Shown here: one piece after another, positions 18,101 through 26,285 of the stretch
Numbering within the stretch: position 1 is the stretch's first letter
Layout of the letters: every line of letters begins with the position of its first letter
Assembly (NCBI GenBank): GCA_910576325.1
Contig: CAJTIM010000015.1
Coordinates: 50,913 to 114,912, forward strand
DNA length: 64,000 nucleotides
Direction: 5' to 3'
From: Clostridia bacterium
GTDB lineage: Bacteria; Bacillota; Clostridia; Lachnospirales; Lachnospiraceae
Program-made: the position numbers and the translations under genes
The notes under the pieces: generated by a model
Told to the model about the DNA's origin: nothing
Database searches by the model: none
The model's input: only the letters and a program-made list of their open reading frames with translations

Positions 18101-18583
18101 TACCTGGAGATCCCGAAGCTTCCAGTAGAGGTGAGGTTTGTTTTTGCTGACTTCCGTGAATTTTTCAAGCTCGTCCTCCGTTACTGCGTATTGGGTAAGC
18201 TCTGAGATAAGGGATTTGATTTCGTTGATGTAGCCGGTCTTTTTTAAATTTCCGCCGAGGATTTTCAGCTCGTCCTTGTGCTCCTGGGCAACTTTTCGGA
18301 GTACCAGATTTTTTCCCGTCTCCTCCAGAACCTTTCCCACCTGGATTCCTGTTTCCTCAAATACGCGGTAGGCAAGGCGCTGGAAGCTTAAGACATCAAT
18401 ATTCAGGATGCCTCCGTCGGGGTGCATGGTTACCAGATCTTTCTGGGTCTGCATGGTAAACTGCTCCGGCACCAGGACCAGGATTTTCTGATCCGGATGC
18501 TCTCTTGATTCTTGGATAATGCTTTGATAGAGGGTATAGGATTTCCCTGAACCCGAATTACCGAAAATAAATTGTAATGACAT
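15179..18583 (-). CDS. addB: AddAB helicase-nuclease subunit AddB
   Basis: 1134-residue partner of AddA: an inactivated helicase fold with a nuclease domain and an iron-sulfur cluster. The start at 18583 (MSLQFIFGNSGSGKSYT) puts the Walker A motif at residues 8-15 as in the family; a longer open frame upstream (MSKRLYPL...) is encoded by a dispersed intergenic repeat and is not part of the protein. Four Fe-S cysteines can be placed: one in QYAACAYAHFL and three in ACDYCAYRGVCG near the C-terminus. The nuclease stretch VKVIDYKSGSTSF is present. The gene precedes addA in the same operon. Confidence 0.96.
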   Translation of the reverse strand: MSLQFIFGNSGSGKSYTLYQSIIQESREHPDQKILVLVPEQFTMQTQKDLVTMHPDGGILNIDVLSFQRLAYRVFEETGIQVGKVLEETGKNLVLRKVAQEHKDELKILGGNLKKTGYINEIKSLISELTQYAVTEDELEKFTEVSKNKPHLYWKLRDLQVLYKAFHAYLADQYITAEELLEVLCQAVDRSELIGSSEIVLDGFTGFTPIQNKLMQKLMQYAKKVTVTVTIDSREDPYRIQGEHQLFYMSRKTIAALTNLAGEAGVSVEEPVIVHPSGQSRFAENGALFALEQNLFRLHRRAFEEKPEQISLHLLRNPSEETAWTAAQIRRLIREQGYHYRDFAVITGNMEAYGHCLERIFPEYGIPCFLDYKRSVLNNPFVEFLRALLEMTEQDFTYETVFRFLRSGLSGMRREETDLLENYVLALGIRGRKKWGGRFIRSYKGLTEEALLEIDSLRQQFAEIVLPFDEAVRKKGVDVRTRTTALYRLIEKLEIQKKLSVFEERFQREGNQVLAKEYHQIYPIVMDLLDKLVDLLGDQKLTAREYREILEAGFAEARVGVIPPGVDQVVAGDMERTRLKDVKVLFFLGVNEGSVPKNTGRTGLLSDMEREQLKAQGMDLAPTAREQGYIQRFYLYLNLTKPSKRLYVCCSLLDGSGKALRPSYLMNVLKGLFPEMELKKEEGWQQELPATPKEGLRLLIEGLRTYRAGEENKKFYELYRWYAAREQYEEKLGELMEAAFSRHTDSRLGRAVAHALYGTVLENSVTRLEQYAACAYAHFLMYGLKLSERAKYEFAPVDMGNIFHKTLELFSKRLEDSSYTWRDIPEEVQGAWVEECMDLVTADYGNTILQSTARNAYAAERMKRMMKRTVWALGRQIQKGLFVPENYEISFSGVSDLEAVNISLSPEEELRLKGRIDRMDTCEEEKNVYVKVIDYKSGSTSFQLLSLYHGLQLQLVVYLNAAMELAAREHPGKEIRPAGIFYYQIQDPMLDLEPGEEGMDLNERVLEKLKLSGLVNKDPEIIQKLDRDMPGKSSVLPLSYNKDGSLRAGSGVAEERQFRALSSFVNRKIQKLGTEILEGRADVNPYELKGKTACDYCAYRGVCGLDPKDEGYGMRRLKAFADAEIWERIEEEIK

Positions 18584-18600
18584 ACTTATTCCTATTCTAT

Positions 18601-18668
18601 AGTCGCTGCGCGACGGCACTAAAGGGTAAAGTCGCTTCGACACACCTGTAATGAGAGTAACTTTTATT
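18601..18668 (-). repeat. Dispersed intergenic repeat, partial copy A
   Basis: 68 bp that match the first 68 bp of copy C (63515-63582) at all but one position. The copy stops at the middle of the full 117-bp unit, exactly where the ABC permease gene ends, so the stop codon of that gene (18664-18666) lies within repeat sequence. Contains the short hairpin around GTCGCTGCGCGAC. Confidence 0.9.
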
Positions 18669-21600
18669 CTACGCTTTTTAGAGATTCCACCATATCAATC
18701 TTCCGCAGCTTAAAGAACATGACCCCGTTCACAAATGCGGAGAATACGAAGGTTAAAAGTACGCTGTAAACATAGCTCGCAGGTGCAATGTCTCTTCCGA
18801 ACATCAGCATATCAATCTCCGCCGTCTGAACCACAAAGCGGTGGAGCAGGATTCCAAGACCTACGCCAACTCCGGTTCCGATCACCGTGAGCAGTACATT
18901 TTCCCGGTTCACGTAGGCGGAAACCTCCTGATCGAAGAAACCAAGTACCTTCAAGGTGGCAAGCTCCCTCCTGCGCTCATTGATGTTGATGTTATTCAGA
19001 TTATAGAGCACCACAAAGGCAAGAAGCCCCGCCGCAATTACCAGAACATAGATGATCAAATCCATACTTTTGAGCATATCCGCTACACGTTCCGCCGTAC
19101 CGCTGATAAAGTCTACGTCCGCCACTGCGTCATACCGGATATACTCTGTCCGCAGCTCTTCTTCAAAGGCTTCGTCCTGCCGGTCATTTTTTATAAGCCA
19201 CTGATTCCATTCCGGTGCTTCCCCATAGAGGCTTTCATAAAGCTCCCGGCTCATATACACATAATGCATAAAATACTGCTCTGTGATATGAGCCACTCTT
19301 ACTTCAACGGCCTTGGTATCATCCTCCTTCAAGACAATCGTATCTCCCTTTGATACCCCGAGAAGCCGTGCAAGCTTTTCCGTGATGACAATACCCTGGC
19401 TGTCCAGTGCGTAGTGTTCTCTTGTTGTCCGATTCCGCAGATGAATGTAGGTGTCAAGCTCTTCTTCAAACTCCGGTACTATCAAATAGGCGCTTCGGGG
19501 CGCTCCTCCGGCCTCCGCATCCACGGCGGTCTCCAAAACCCTCATATGGTGGAGGATACGTTCGTCGCCCTCAATCTGCTTTACAAGCTCCTCACGCTCC
19601 TGAGCGTCCGCATCCTTATCTATGCCGATAGACCCGTCATAATCAAATACATTCCCAAACTGTCCGTTTCCAATATAAAGAATGGAGTCCTTAATCCCAA
19701 AGCCCACCAAAAGCAGCGCCATACAGCCGCCGATTCCGAAAATGGTCATAAAGAACCGCTTTTTGTAACGTACCAGATTGCGGACCGCCGCTTTCTGACT
19801 GAACGTCAGATGCCTCCAGAGAAAACCGATATATTCCAGAAATACACGTTTCCCGGACTTCGGAGCGGCCGGGCGCATCAGATTCGCCGGAACTGCGTTC
19901 AGCTCCCTGTAGCAGGCGGCAACAGCGGCAAGAGTGGTACAGGAAACGGCAACGGCGGCGGCCGTTACGGAATATTCCAGATTCAGCGGCGTCAGGATGT
20001 CGGGCAGATTGTTGTAGAGAATCTTGTAGGCGCTTATAATGACTGCCGGGAGAATCTTCTGTCCGGCCGCAAGTCCGATAAGGCTTCCCAAAAGGCTTGA
20101 CAGCAGGGCATACAAAATATATTTGGAGGCAATGGAACCCTTTCCATAGCCCAATGCCTTCAAGGTTCCGATCTGGGTGCGCTGTTCCTCCACCATGCGC
20201 GTCATGGTGGTAAGGCTTACAAGAGCGGCGACCAGAAAGAAAATGGCCGGGAATACCTCTCCGATAGCTCCGATGCGGTCTGCGTCATTGCCATACTCCA
20301 CATAGGTCTGAATGTACTGGCGATCCAGTACGTACCACTCCGGCTGCTTCAAATCCGCAAGCTCCTGTTTGGCATCTGCAATCTTTACCCTGGCGTCCGC
20401 AAGGGTTTCTTCATTTTCCTCCAGAGCTTCTTCATATTCTGCCTCCCCGTCGGCAAATTCCGCCTTGGCATCCGCAAGCTCGGTTTCCGCATCTTTTAAG
20501 GTCTGGCGGGCGTCCGCAAGCTCGGAGCGTCCGTCGGCTAACTTTTTCTCGCCGTCGGCAAGCTCTTCCTCTGCCTCCAGCAATTCCTGTTCCGCCTCAT
20601 AAGCCTTGCTGTTTCCTGCGTCTACCTCATCGCTGCCTGCGTCCAGCTTGCGTTTGCCCTCCGCTAAGGCGGCTGCTCCGGCGTCCAGCTTTGCTTTGTT
20701 TTCCTGTACTATGGGGGATAGCTGGGCCTGCGCTGTGAGAAGCTCGGTCTGCCGGGCCTTAAGCTCGGTCTGTTGGGCCGCAAGACCGGCCTGTTGAGCC
20801 TCTATTTCTGTCTGCTTCTCCTCAAGACCTTTCTCTAAAGAGGACCAGCCCGGTTCTTTTTCTTTCAGTGCGTCCAATTCTTCTTTTTCGGCGTCGGTCC
20901 GCTGATCCTCCGGTTTAGATAAAAGTTCCTGATACCTTTGTCTATCCCTTTCTATCTTAAGCAATTGGGCTTCAATCTGGCCAAGCCCCTCCTCTGCCTG
21001 CTCTATTCCTTCCTGAACCTGTGCAAGACCGTTCTCTGTCTGTGCAAGTCCGTCCTCTATCTGTGCTAGCTGCTCCAGAAACGGTGCAAGCTGCGCATAG
21101 CCTGCGTCCACCTCCGCCTTATTTTTCTCATATTCAGCATAGCCTTTCTGTATCTGATAGGTCGCCTTTACCAGCTCTTCCTTCGCCTCATTCAGCTCCT
21201 TCCAGCCGTCGGCCACCTCCTGCTTTCCGTCCAGAAATTCCTTTTCCTTATCGGCAAATTCCGCCTCTCCGTCAGCAAGCTCTTTTTTGCCGTCGGAAAG
21301 CTTCTCTTCCGCGTCCGCAAGCTTCACCCTTGCATCTTCAAGCTCTTCCCCGGCGTCTTTCAGCTTCTGCTCTCCGTCGGCTACTTCCTTTTCCGCATCC
21401 GCAATCTTTTCCTGTCCTTCCTCCTGGATCTCTGCATAGCGGATATCGCACCGCTCCTTTTCAATGGACTCAATCCGCTCCACCAGATCATCCACCAGAT
21501 TGTCGTATTCCTCCGTATAGCAAGTCAGCTCATAGGCCCCTTCCGCAGTCACGCAGATCTGGGTATAATAATCCTGCTCAAAAACCTCCGGGCGCACAAT

Positions 21601-22194
21601 CAGAAATCCGTCCAGGCTCCCGCTTCCGATACCGGTGGTTCCCCGGTCAAGAGACATATAATAGGAAGTGGTCCCCGCCCCCACAATGGTAAAGCTCTCC
21701 TGGTTCACCAAGTCCGAAGTCTCATCCTCCGTGCCGGATGCCAGGGTAATCTCCTCTCCTATGACGCAGAGGCCGGAGGTCAGCAGATTGTAGTCCACAA
21801 GACACTCATTTTTCTCTTTTGGAAGCCGTCCCTCTCTCACATGAATCCGGTTCATTTCTTCCGGCTGTGACATAACCTGGAGATTCAGCTGACGATCCCC
21901 AAGCTGACCAAACATATCCACGGAACGGACAGGCATAACCTCCTTCACGCCTTCCACCGCCGCAATCGCCTCAGCGTCCTCCTCTGTCATGCCCAGAGTT
22001 CCCATTACCCGGATATCCATAAGGTTGCTCTCGTCAAAAAAGGCATCCGCCGACAGCCGCATATCCGGCTTGGAAGCCCGCACACCGGCAAAAAAAGCCA
22101 CACCCAGGGCATTGATTAGAAGAATTGACAGAAAACGGTTCAAAGTTTTCCGAATTTCCATATAAAATTCTTTTTTTAAGGCACGTTTTCTCAT
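18664..22194 (-). CDS. FtsX/MacB-like ABC transporter permease with giant coiled-coil domain
   Basis: About 1176 residues. A membrane helix at ~22-42 (FLSILLINALGVAFFAGV) precedes an extracytoplasmic MacB-like region; residues ~245-620 form an exceptionally long charged coiled coil built from repeated ADGEKEL/LADAEEKL-type heptads; three FtsX helices follow (FPAIFFLVAALVSL, ILYALLSSLLGSLIGL, VTAAAVAVSCTTLAAVAA), then a second MacB-like region and a final three-helix FtsX unit. It pairs with the ATPase encoded 66 bp upstream. Such transporters in Firmicutes act in antimicrobial-peptide resistance or cell-envelope tasks; the substrate is not predictable. Start at 22194 (MRKRAL) is preferred over 22200 because the GGAG site directly abuts the latter. 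Confidence 0.9.
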   Translation of the reverse strand: MRKRALKKEFYMEIRKTLNRFLSILLINALGVAFFAGVRASKPDMRLSADAFFDESNLMDIRVMGTLGMTEEDAEAIAAVEGVKEVMPVRSVDMFGQLGDRQLNLQVMSQPEEMNRIHVREGRLPKEKNECLVDYNLLTSGLCVIGEEITLASGTEDETSDLVNQESFTIVGAGTTSYYMSLDRGTTGIGSGSLDGFLIVRPEVFEQDYYTQICVTAEGAYELTCYTEEYDNLVDDLVERIESIEKERCDIRYAEIQEEGQEKIADAEKEVADGEQKLKDAGEELEDARVKLADAEEKLSDGKKELADGEAEFADKEKEFLDGKQEVADGWKELNEAKEELVKATYQIQKGYAEYEKNKAEVDAGYAQLAPFLEQLAQIEDGLAQTENGLAQVQEGIEQAEEGLGQIEAQLLKIERDRQRYQELLSKPEDQRTDAEKEELDALKEKEPGWSSLEKGLEEKQTEIEAQQAGLAAQQTELKARQTELLTAQAQLSPIVQENKAKLDAGAAALAEGKRKLDAGSDEVDAGNSKAYEAEQELLEAEEELADGEKKLADGRSELADARQTLKDAETELADAKAEFADGEAEYEEALEENEETLADARVKIADAKQELADLKQPEWYVLDRQYIQTYVEYGNDADRIGAIGEVFPAIFFLVAALVSLTTMTRMVEEQRTQIGTLKALGYGKGSIASKYILYALLSSLLGSLIGLAAGQKILPAVIISAYKILYNNLPDILTPLNLEYSVTAAAVAVSCTTLAAVAACYRELNAVPANLMRPAAPKSGKRVFLEYIGFLWRHLTFSQKAAVRNLVRYKKRFFMTIFGIGGCMALLLVGFGIKDSILYIGNGQFGNVFDYDGSIGIDKDADAQEREELVKQIEGDERILHHMRVLETAVDAEAGGAPRSAYLIVPEFEEELDTYIHLRNRTTREHYALDSQGIVITEKLARLLGVSKGDTIVLKEDDTKAVEVRVAHITEQYFMHYVYMSRELYESLYGEAPEWNQWLIKNDRQDEAFEEELRTEYIRYDAVADVDFISGTAERVADMLKSMDLIIYVLVIAAGLLAFVVLYNLNNININERRRELATLKVLGFFDQEVSAYVNRENVLLTVIGTGVGVGLGILLHRFVVQTAEIDMLMFGRDIAPASYVYSVLLTFVFSAFVNGVMFFKLRKIDMVESLKSVE

Positions 22195-22260
22195 AATCAT
22201 CTCCGCAATTCAAGGAAACCTGCTCCTAAGTCCATCTGTTTCTCAAAATGGAATTGAAAG

Positions 22261-22965
22261 CTACCACTCAATGGTTTCAACGGAAACCGGAGCCTCGTTT
22301 TTCTCCATCCGGCTTACCCGGCCGTTTTTAATCTTAATCACCCGATCCGCCATCGGCGCAATGGCCTGATTATGAGTAATCACAATTATGGTCATTCCTT
22401 TTTCCCGGCAGGTATCCTGCAGGAGTTTTAAGATCGCCTTGCCCGTATTATAGTCCAAAGCGCCCGTAGGCTCGTCACAGAGCAGCAGCTTGGGATTCTT
22501 CGCCAGCGCTCTTGCAATGGCCACCCGCTGCTGCTCCCCGCCGGAAAGCTGCGCCGGGAAATTTCCCTTGCGTCCCTCCAGTCCAACTTCTTTAAGCACC
22601 TGCTCCGCATCCAGAGGGTCCTTGCAGATCTGCAGGGCCAGCTCCACATTTTCCAGGGCGGTGAGATTTTGGACCAGATTGTAAAACTGAAACACAAAGC
22701 CGATATCGTCACGGCGGTAAGCAGTCAGAGCCTTTCCCTTAAAGCCGCTGATATCCTTTCCGTCCACCCATACCTCCCCGGAGGTACAAGTATCCATTCC
22801 GCCCAGAATGTTGAGCACTGTCGTTTTTCCTGCTCCGCTGGGGCCCACAATTACCGCAAACTCTCCCTTTTCAATTTCAAAATCAATCCCATCCACAGCC
22901 GGAATGGTAACTTCCCCCATCTGATATATCTTTTTCACCTGTTTTAATTCTACGAAATGCGCCAA
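22261..22965 (-). CDS. ABC transporter ATP-binding protein (MacB/LolD type)
   Basis: 234-residue ATPase that powers the FtsX-like permease downstream. Walker [11 protein letters not shown]-loop FQFYNL, signature LSGGEQQRV, Walker [13 protein letters not shown] and the H-loop ITHN are all intact. I start it at the TTG at 22965 (residues then read [12 protein letters not shown]) because AAAGAGG lies six bases upstream and the length then fits the LolD/MacB class; the 76-residue extension of the open frame has no homology. Confidence 0.93.
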   Translation of the reverse strand: MAHFVELKQVKKIYQMGEVTIPAVDGIDFEIEKGEFAVIVGPSGAGKTTVLNILGGMDTCTSGEVWVDGKDISGFKGKALTAYRRDDIGFVFQFYNLVQNLTALENVELALQICKDPLDAEQVLKEVGLEGRKGNFPAQLSGGEQQRVAIARALAKNPKLLLCDEPTGALDYNTGKAILKLLQDTCREKGMTIIVITHNQAIAPMADRVIKIKNGRVSRMEKNEAPVSVETIEW

Positions 22966-23222
22966 GACAAACCTCTTTCTATTCTCAGATTTCAACAGCC
23001 ATTCTGCACCTATGCATCTAAGTGTAGCATAAATACATCCGGAAGTCATCCCAAAGAACTCAGGAAAAATATACATAAAAAACATCCTTTGTCTGAACGG
23101 CAGGCTTCGTCCGCAAGGCATAAAAAAAGACCGATCCAAAAGCCTGGCGCCTATGAATCCGTCCCGTGATTCTTCTCTCTTTTTCAACCGCAATATTCAA
23201 TCCTGTTCCTGTAGACAGAATT

Positions 23223-23259
23223 AGAGGGTATCAGTACTTGTTGTCATCTGATACCCTCT
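23223..23259. terminator. Hairpin upstream of the ABC transporter operon
   Basis: Perfect 12-bp stem AGAGGGTATCAG ... CTGATACCCTCT with a 13-base loop. Its position between the ABC operon and the purine-biased spacer suits a terminator of whatever is transcribed through the spacer on the minus strand. Confidence 0.55.
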
Positions 23260-23937
23260 GTTAAACTATGCTGTCCATTGGACTTTTACCTCTTTTCTTT
23301 GTGTTTGTTTTCAAGTTGCGGTTACCATTCTGAATTTTTCTTCCAAAAACAATTGCCTCTGAAAATTTTTTCTTCAGTTGGTAATTTTTTTGAAGTCCTT
23401 TCGACTCCTTCCGTTCGACTTCTTCTGTGCTCGGCTTTTCCCCTCTGTAATCATAAGATTTTCTTTTCCGGTTATTTTTTCTTCTTCTTTTTACTTCTTT
23501 TCCGGCTGCTTCTACTTTACCGATTCTCGTCGAACTTTTTTCCCTGACCTTCTTCTTACTATATTTTTTTGATTGGGATGTGCGTTACATCCTTTTCTTA
23601 TTTTATAGTAGAAGGTCTAACCTAACTGTACTTTGGTCCGTACCTCCTTTTCTTAAATTATGAGGTAATTCGTTAAGTTTTTGTTGGTCCGTACCTCTCT
23701 TTCTTAATTTTTCACCTCACATCTATATTAAATATATATTTATATATCGTTTAGATTATGTGGTGTTTTGTATTTCTTATGTTGAAATCATTATAACTCG
23801 TCAATTTCCGTTTGTCAACACCTTTTTCAAAAAAAATTAAAATTTCTTTCTATTTTTTCGTTATTAATTGTTTTATTTTGTTATTTTTTATTAATTATTT
23901 TAATTTTTAATAATATTCAATTAATTTTACACAGTTT
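23260..23937 (-). other. 680-bp purine-biased spacer, no recognised gene
   Basis: The minus strand is strongly A/G-rich from 23260 to about 23600, then A/T-rich to 23937. A minus-strand frame reads open for about 120 codons from after a TAA near 23585 to a TAA near 23272 and would give a very Lys/Arg-rich product, but has no ATG, GTG or TTG near its beginning. A direct repeat containing GGTCCGTACCTC with a T-rich flank occurs at about 23634 and 23690 (on the minus strand AGGAGGTACGGACC). It lies between the GerMN lipoprotein gene and the ABC operon. Confidence 0.5.
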
Positions 23938-25077
23938 TTAATCAGCCGGCCGGTCAAGAGCCACGTCCACGTTGTCCCCCAGAGCATGAGGCACTTCGAT
24001 GCACAGATGAGTCTGACCGTTTTCCTGATACGAGAAGCCGCTGGGAGTCTCCCGGTTATCGCCGTAGTCAAAATCCCGCAGCACATCGGCCAGCTGCTCC
24101 GCCGTTCCGTAGAGAATCGACAGCCGCTCTTTCAGCTCCTGCCCAAGCTCTCCCTCCACCGTATAGCCTTCACCGGCCAGAAGCGCCTCCGCCAGTTCAT
24201 CAGGACTTTGATAATAAGCCAGGCGCACGCTTTCGCCGGAGCTTATATCAATATTATAGGTGTACCGAAAGCGTGTGGGATAAGCGCCGTCCGGAGTGCT
24301 GTAGTAGCCCTCGATTAAGATAGAAAGAAGCTGATCGTTCATGGTTTTTACGGAGTAGCCCACCTCCAGGCTGCTTCCTTCCTCCGCATCTTCCAAAGCC
24401 TTTTTTGCATGGCCGCTGATAATTTCATTCCATTTTTCCTGAATCTCCTCGTCCAAAAGCCCTGTAATCTGCGGATATGAAATCCGTATTTGCCCCTTTA
24501 GAAGCTCCTTTTCCTCGATCTGGTAGGAGGCTTCCAGATATGAATACCGCTCAAGGGCCTCCGCGTAAGTGCTGTGAACCGTGTTCAGGGCGGCGCCCTC
24601 CACCGTAATGAGAATGGCCGTCCCCTCATATGCATCCAGAAATGTATTTACCACGCTTCCCAGTACAAGCGCTTCTCCCGGTGCGTCCAGACCGGAGAGA
24701 TATTTCCCGAAGTCTGCCGGAAGATCCAGGGTCAGCAGAAGACCGTCCTCCTGCTTTTTCGTTCCGAAATCCCGTATTGTCATAGTATCCGGCACCATAT
24801 GATAAAAGGAGAGGTTTAAAAAGAGAATTTCCGGTGTGATCTCTTCCGTCCGGGCCATGCTTACACAGAGATTCTCCCCGCTGTCGTCGCTGTGGTAAAT
24901 GCGGATGGGTATTCCGGAAGAGCCTGTGTTTTCCGTCTCTTTTGCGGAAGCCCCGCCTTCCCGGGCTGCCAAAGCGGACCCTTCCGCCCCCGCCCGCTCC
25001 TTTTTGCCGCAGGCAGACAATAACAGCATCAGAATCAATACTCCCCCTAAAAGCAGGTTCCTTTTCACGGCTCTCAC
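23938..25077 (-). CDS. GerMN-domain lipoprotein with RsiV-like C-terminal domain
   Basis: 379-residue lipoprotein. The signal peptide ends in the lipobox LLSAC (Cys about 23), followed by an Ala/Gly/Glu-rich linker. Residues ~70-165 match a GerMN (sporulation/spore germination) domain: ILFLNLSFYHMVP, GLLLTLDLPADFGKYLSG, VLGSVVNTFLDAYEGTAILITVEG. The C-terminal ~200 residues look like a DUF4163/DUF3298 (RsiV/PdaC-type) domain with YNIDISSGESVRLAYY and the terminal IEVPHALGDNVDVAL. It is probably exposed outside the membrane; relatives occur in envelope and sporulation contexts, with no defined activity. A single-gene unit. Confidence 0.82.
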   Translation of the reverse strand: MRAVKRNLLLGGVLILMLLLSACGKKERAGAEGSALAAREGGASAKETENTGSSGIPIRIYHSDDSGENLCVSMARTEEITPEILFLNLSFYHMVPDTMTIRDFGTKKQEDGLLLTLDLPADFGKYLSGLDAPGEALVLGSVVNTFLDAYEGTAILITVEGAALNTVHSTYAEALERYSYLEASYQIEEKELLKGQIRISYPQITGLLDEEIQEKWNEIISGHAKKALEDAEEGSSLEVGYSVKTMNDQLLSILIEGYYSTPDGAYPTRFRYTYNIDISSGESVRLAYYQSPDELAEALLAGEGYTVEGELGQELKERLSILYGTAEQLADVLRDFDYGDNRETPSGFSYQENGQTHLCIEVPHALGDNVDVALDRPAD

Positions 25078-25132
25078 CTCTCTTTCTTATTTCAGTTCCG
25101 CAAGCCTTTCTGCTCCAACTCCATATATCAAG

Positions 25133-25197
25133 AAAAAATTAAGGCATTACTACTCTTGCCCTTTTACACAAGCATAGCAGTAACACCTTAATTTTTT
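25133..25197. terminator. Terminator after the glycosyltransferase operon
   Basis: Arms TTAAGGCATTACT (25139-25151) and AGTAACACCTTAA (25179-25191) pair with two mismatches and have T/A runs on both sides, so it can act in both directions; on the minus strand it follows the glycosyltransferase stop codon. Confidence 0.65.
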
Positions 25198-25283
25198 ATG
25201 AAGAAAAATCATTTTTCCAATTAAATTTTCCCGAATGTTTCCATTTTTCACCATGCGGGCACATATACCGGCTTTTCCGGCTT

Positions 25284-26285
25284 TTAGAGAGCCGCCGCCC
25301 TCTGATACAGATTGAAGAGCTTTCCTGCCTGATGGAAGATATCACGTTCCACGGCTCTCTGCCGACCGCTTACGGTAAGATCCGGAAGCTCTCCCTCCAA
25401 AATCTGCCCAATCAGCCGCTCGAACTCCTCCTGGCGGCTTCCTTTGTATACATCCTTCCTGTTTTTCAGCCAGTCCTGGTAAACGGGAATATCGCGGAGC
25501 AGAACCGGTATCTCGCAGGAAAGGGCCTCAAGAACCACGATGCCTTCCGTCTCTTCATAGGAGGGAAAGAAAAACAGATCGCTTCCGCTGTACGCCTCCC
25601 GAAGCTGCTCCGGGGTCACATAGCCTGCGAAGGTCAGATTGGGCAGGCGCGTGCGCACGGCCTTTCGTACTTTTCCCGGAATCTGAATGTCCGGCGTGTA
25701 ACCGAACCAGATAAACTGATATTCCGGCATCCTCTGGGCCAGCTCCACGAAGTCCAGAATCCCCTTCCGCTCAAAGTAAAGGCCCACGGACAGAATCACA
25801 CGATCCGTCTCCGTAAAGCCGTATTCTCTGCGAAATCTGCTCCGCACCGCCATATTTTTCTGAAAGCGGAAGGTATCCACCCCATTGGAAATCACGGCAA
25901 TCGGCTTGCGGATACCGTATCGCATCAGCAGAGAGCGTGAATACGGTGTGGGCGTTAATATCAAATCTCCCAGTTCATAGCATTTGATAAGCCAGTGCTG
26001 AAACAGAGGCGCCAAGATATTGGAGCCTATAAAGGAATCCTTAAAGTCCTCCCGTGTGGAATGGGCATGGTAAATGACTTTTTTCCCTGCCCTCTTTGCC
26101 TTTTTTGCCATTCGATAATCACTTGGGAAAATGCTGTTCAGATGTACAATGTCATAATCGTCCTCAGGATTGGTGGTAACCTCCACCCCATTTTCTTCAA
26201 GGGAATCTCTTTGCATCTGCATAGCCCGTCCAATTCCACTCCGGGATAGCAGCTTCTGATTCTTCGAATACAAAAGCACCCTCAT
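25284..26285 (-). CDS. GT4 glycosyltransferase, second enzyme of a glycolipid-type pair
   Basis: 333-residue GT-B fold glycosyltransferase (family GT4). Start at 26285 is supported by AGGAGG seven bases upstream. The N-terminus (KNQKLLSRSGIGRAMQMQ) and the HSTREDFKDSFIGSN segment resemble, from memory, the streptococcal CpoA-type enzyme that adds a second sugar to glucosyl-diacylglycerol. The GT4 donor-site E-x7-E is seen in EETEGIVVLEA. It has no membrane helix and likely acts at the inner face of the membrane. Its start lies 89 bases inside the end of the preceding glycosyltransferase gene. Acceptor and sugar are inference. Confidence 0.85.
   Translation of the reverse strand: MRVLLYSKNQKLLSRSGIGRAMQMQRDSLEENGVEVTTNPEDDYDIVHLNSIFPSDYRMAKKAKRAGKKVIYHAHSTREDFKDSFIGSNILAPLFQHWLIKCYELGDLILTPTPYSRSLLMRYGIRKPIAVISNGVDTFRFQKNMAVRSRFRREYGFTETDRVILSVGLYFERKGILDFVELAQRMPEYQFIWFGYTPDIQIPGKVRKAVRTRLPNLTFAGYVTPEQLREAYSGSDLFFFPSYEETEGIVVLEALSCEIPVLLRDIPVYQDWLKNRKDVYKGSRQEEFERLIGQILEGELPDLTVSGRQRAVERDIFHQAGKLFNLYQRAAAL

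Noticed and set aside
18584..18643. 20-residue N-terminal extension of AddB
   Set aside because: Encoded by dispersed repeat copy A; the same peptide appears at copy C in front of an unrelated gene, and Walker A spacing supports the start at 18583.
20312..21692. Ser/Ala- and Pro-rich plus-strand frames antisense to the ABC permease coiled coil
   Set aside because: Mirror of the Glu/Lys/Ala heptad repeats on the coding strand.
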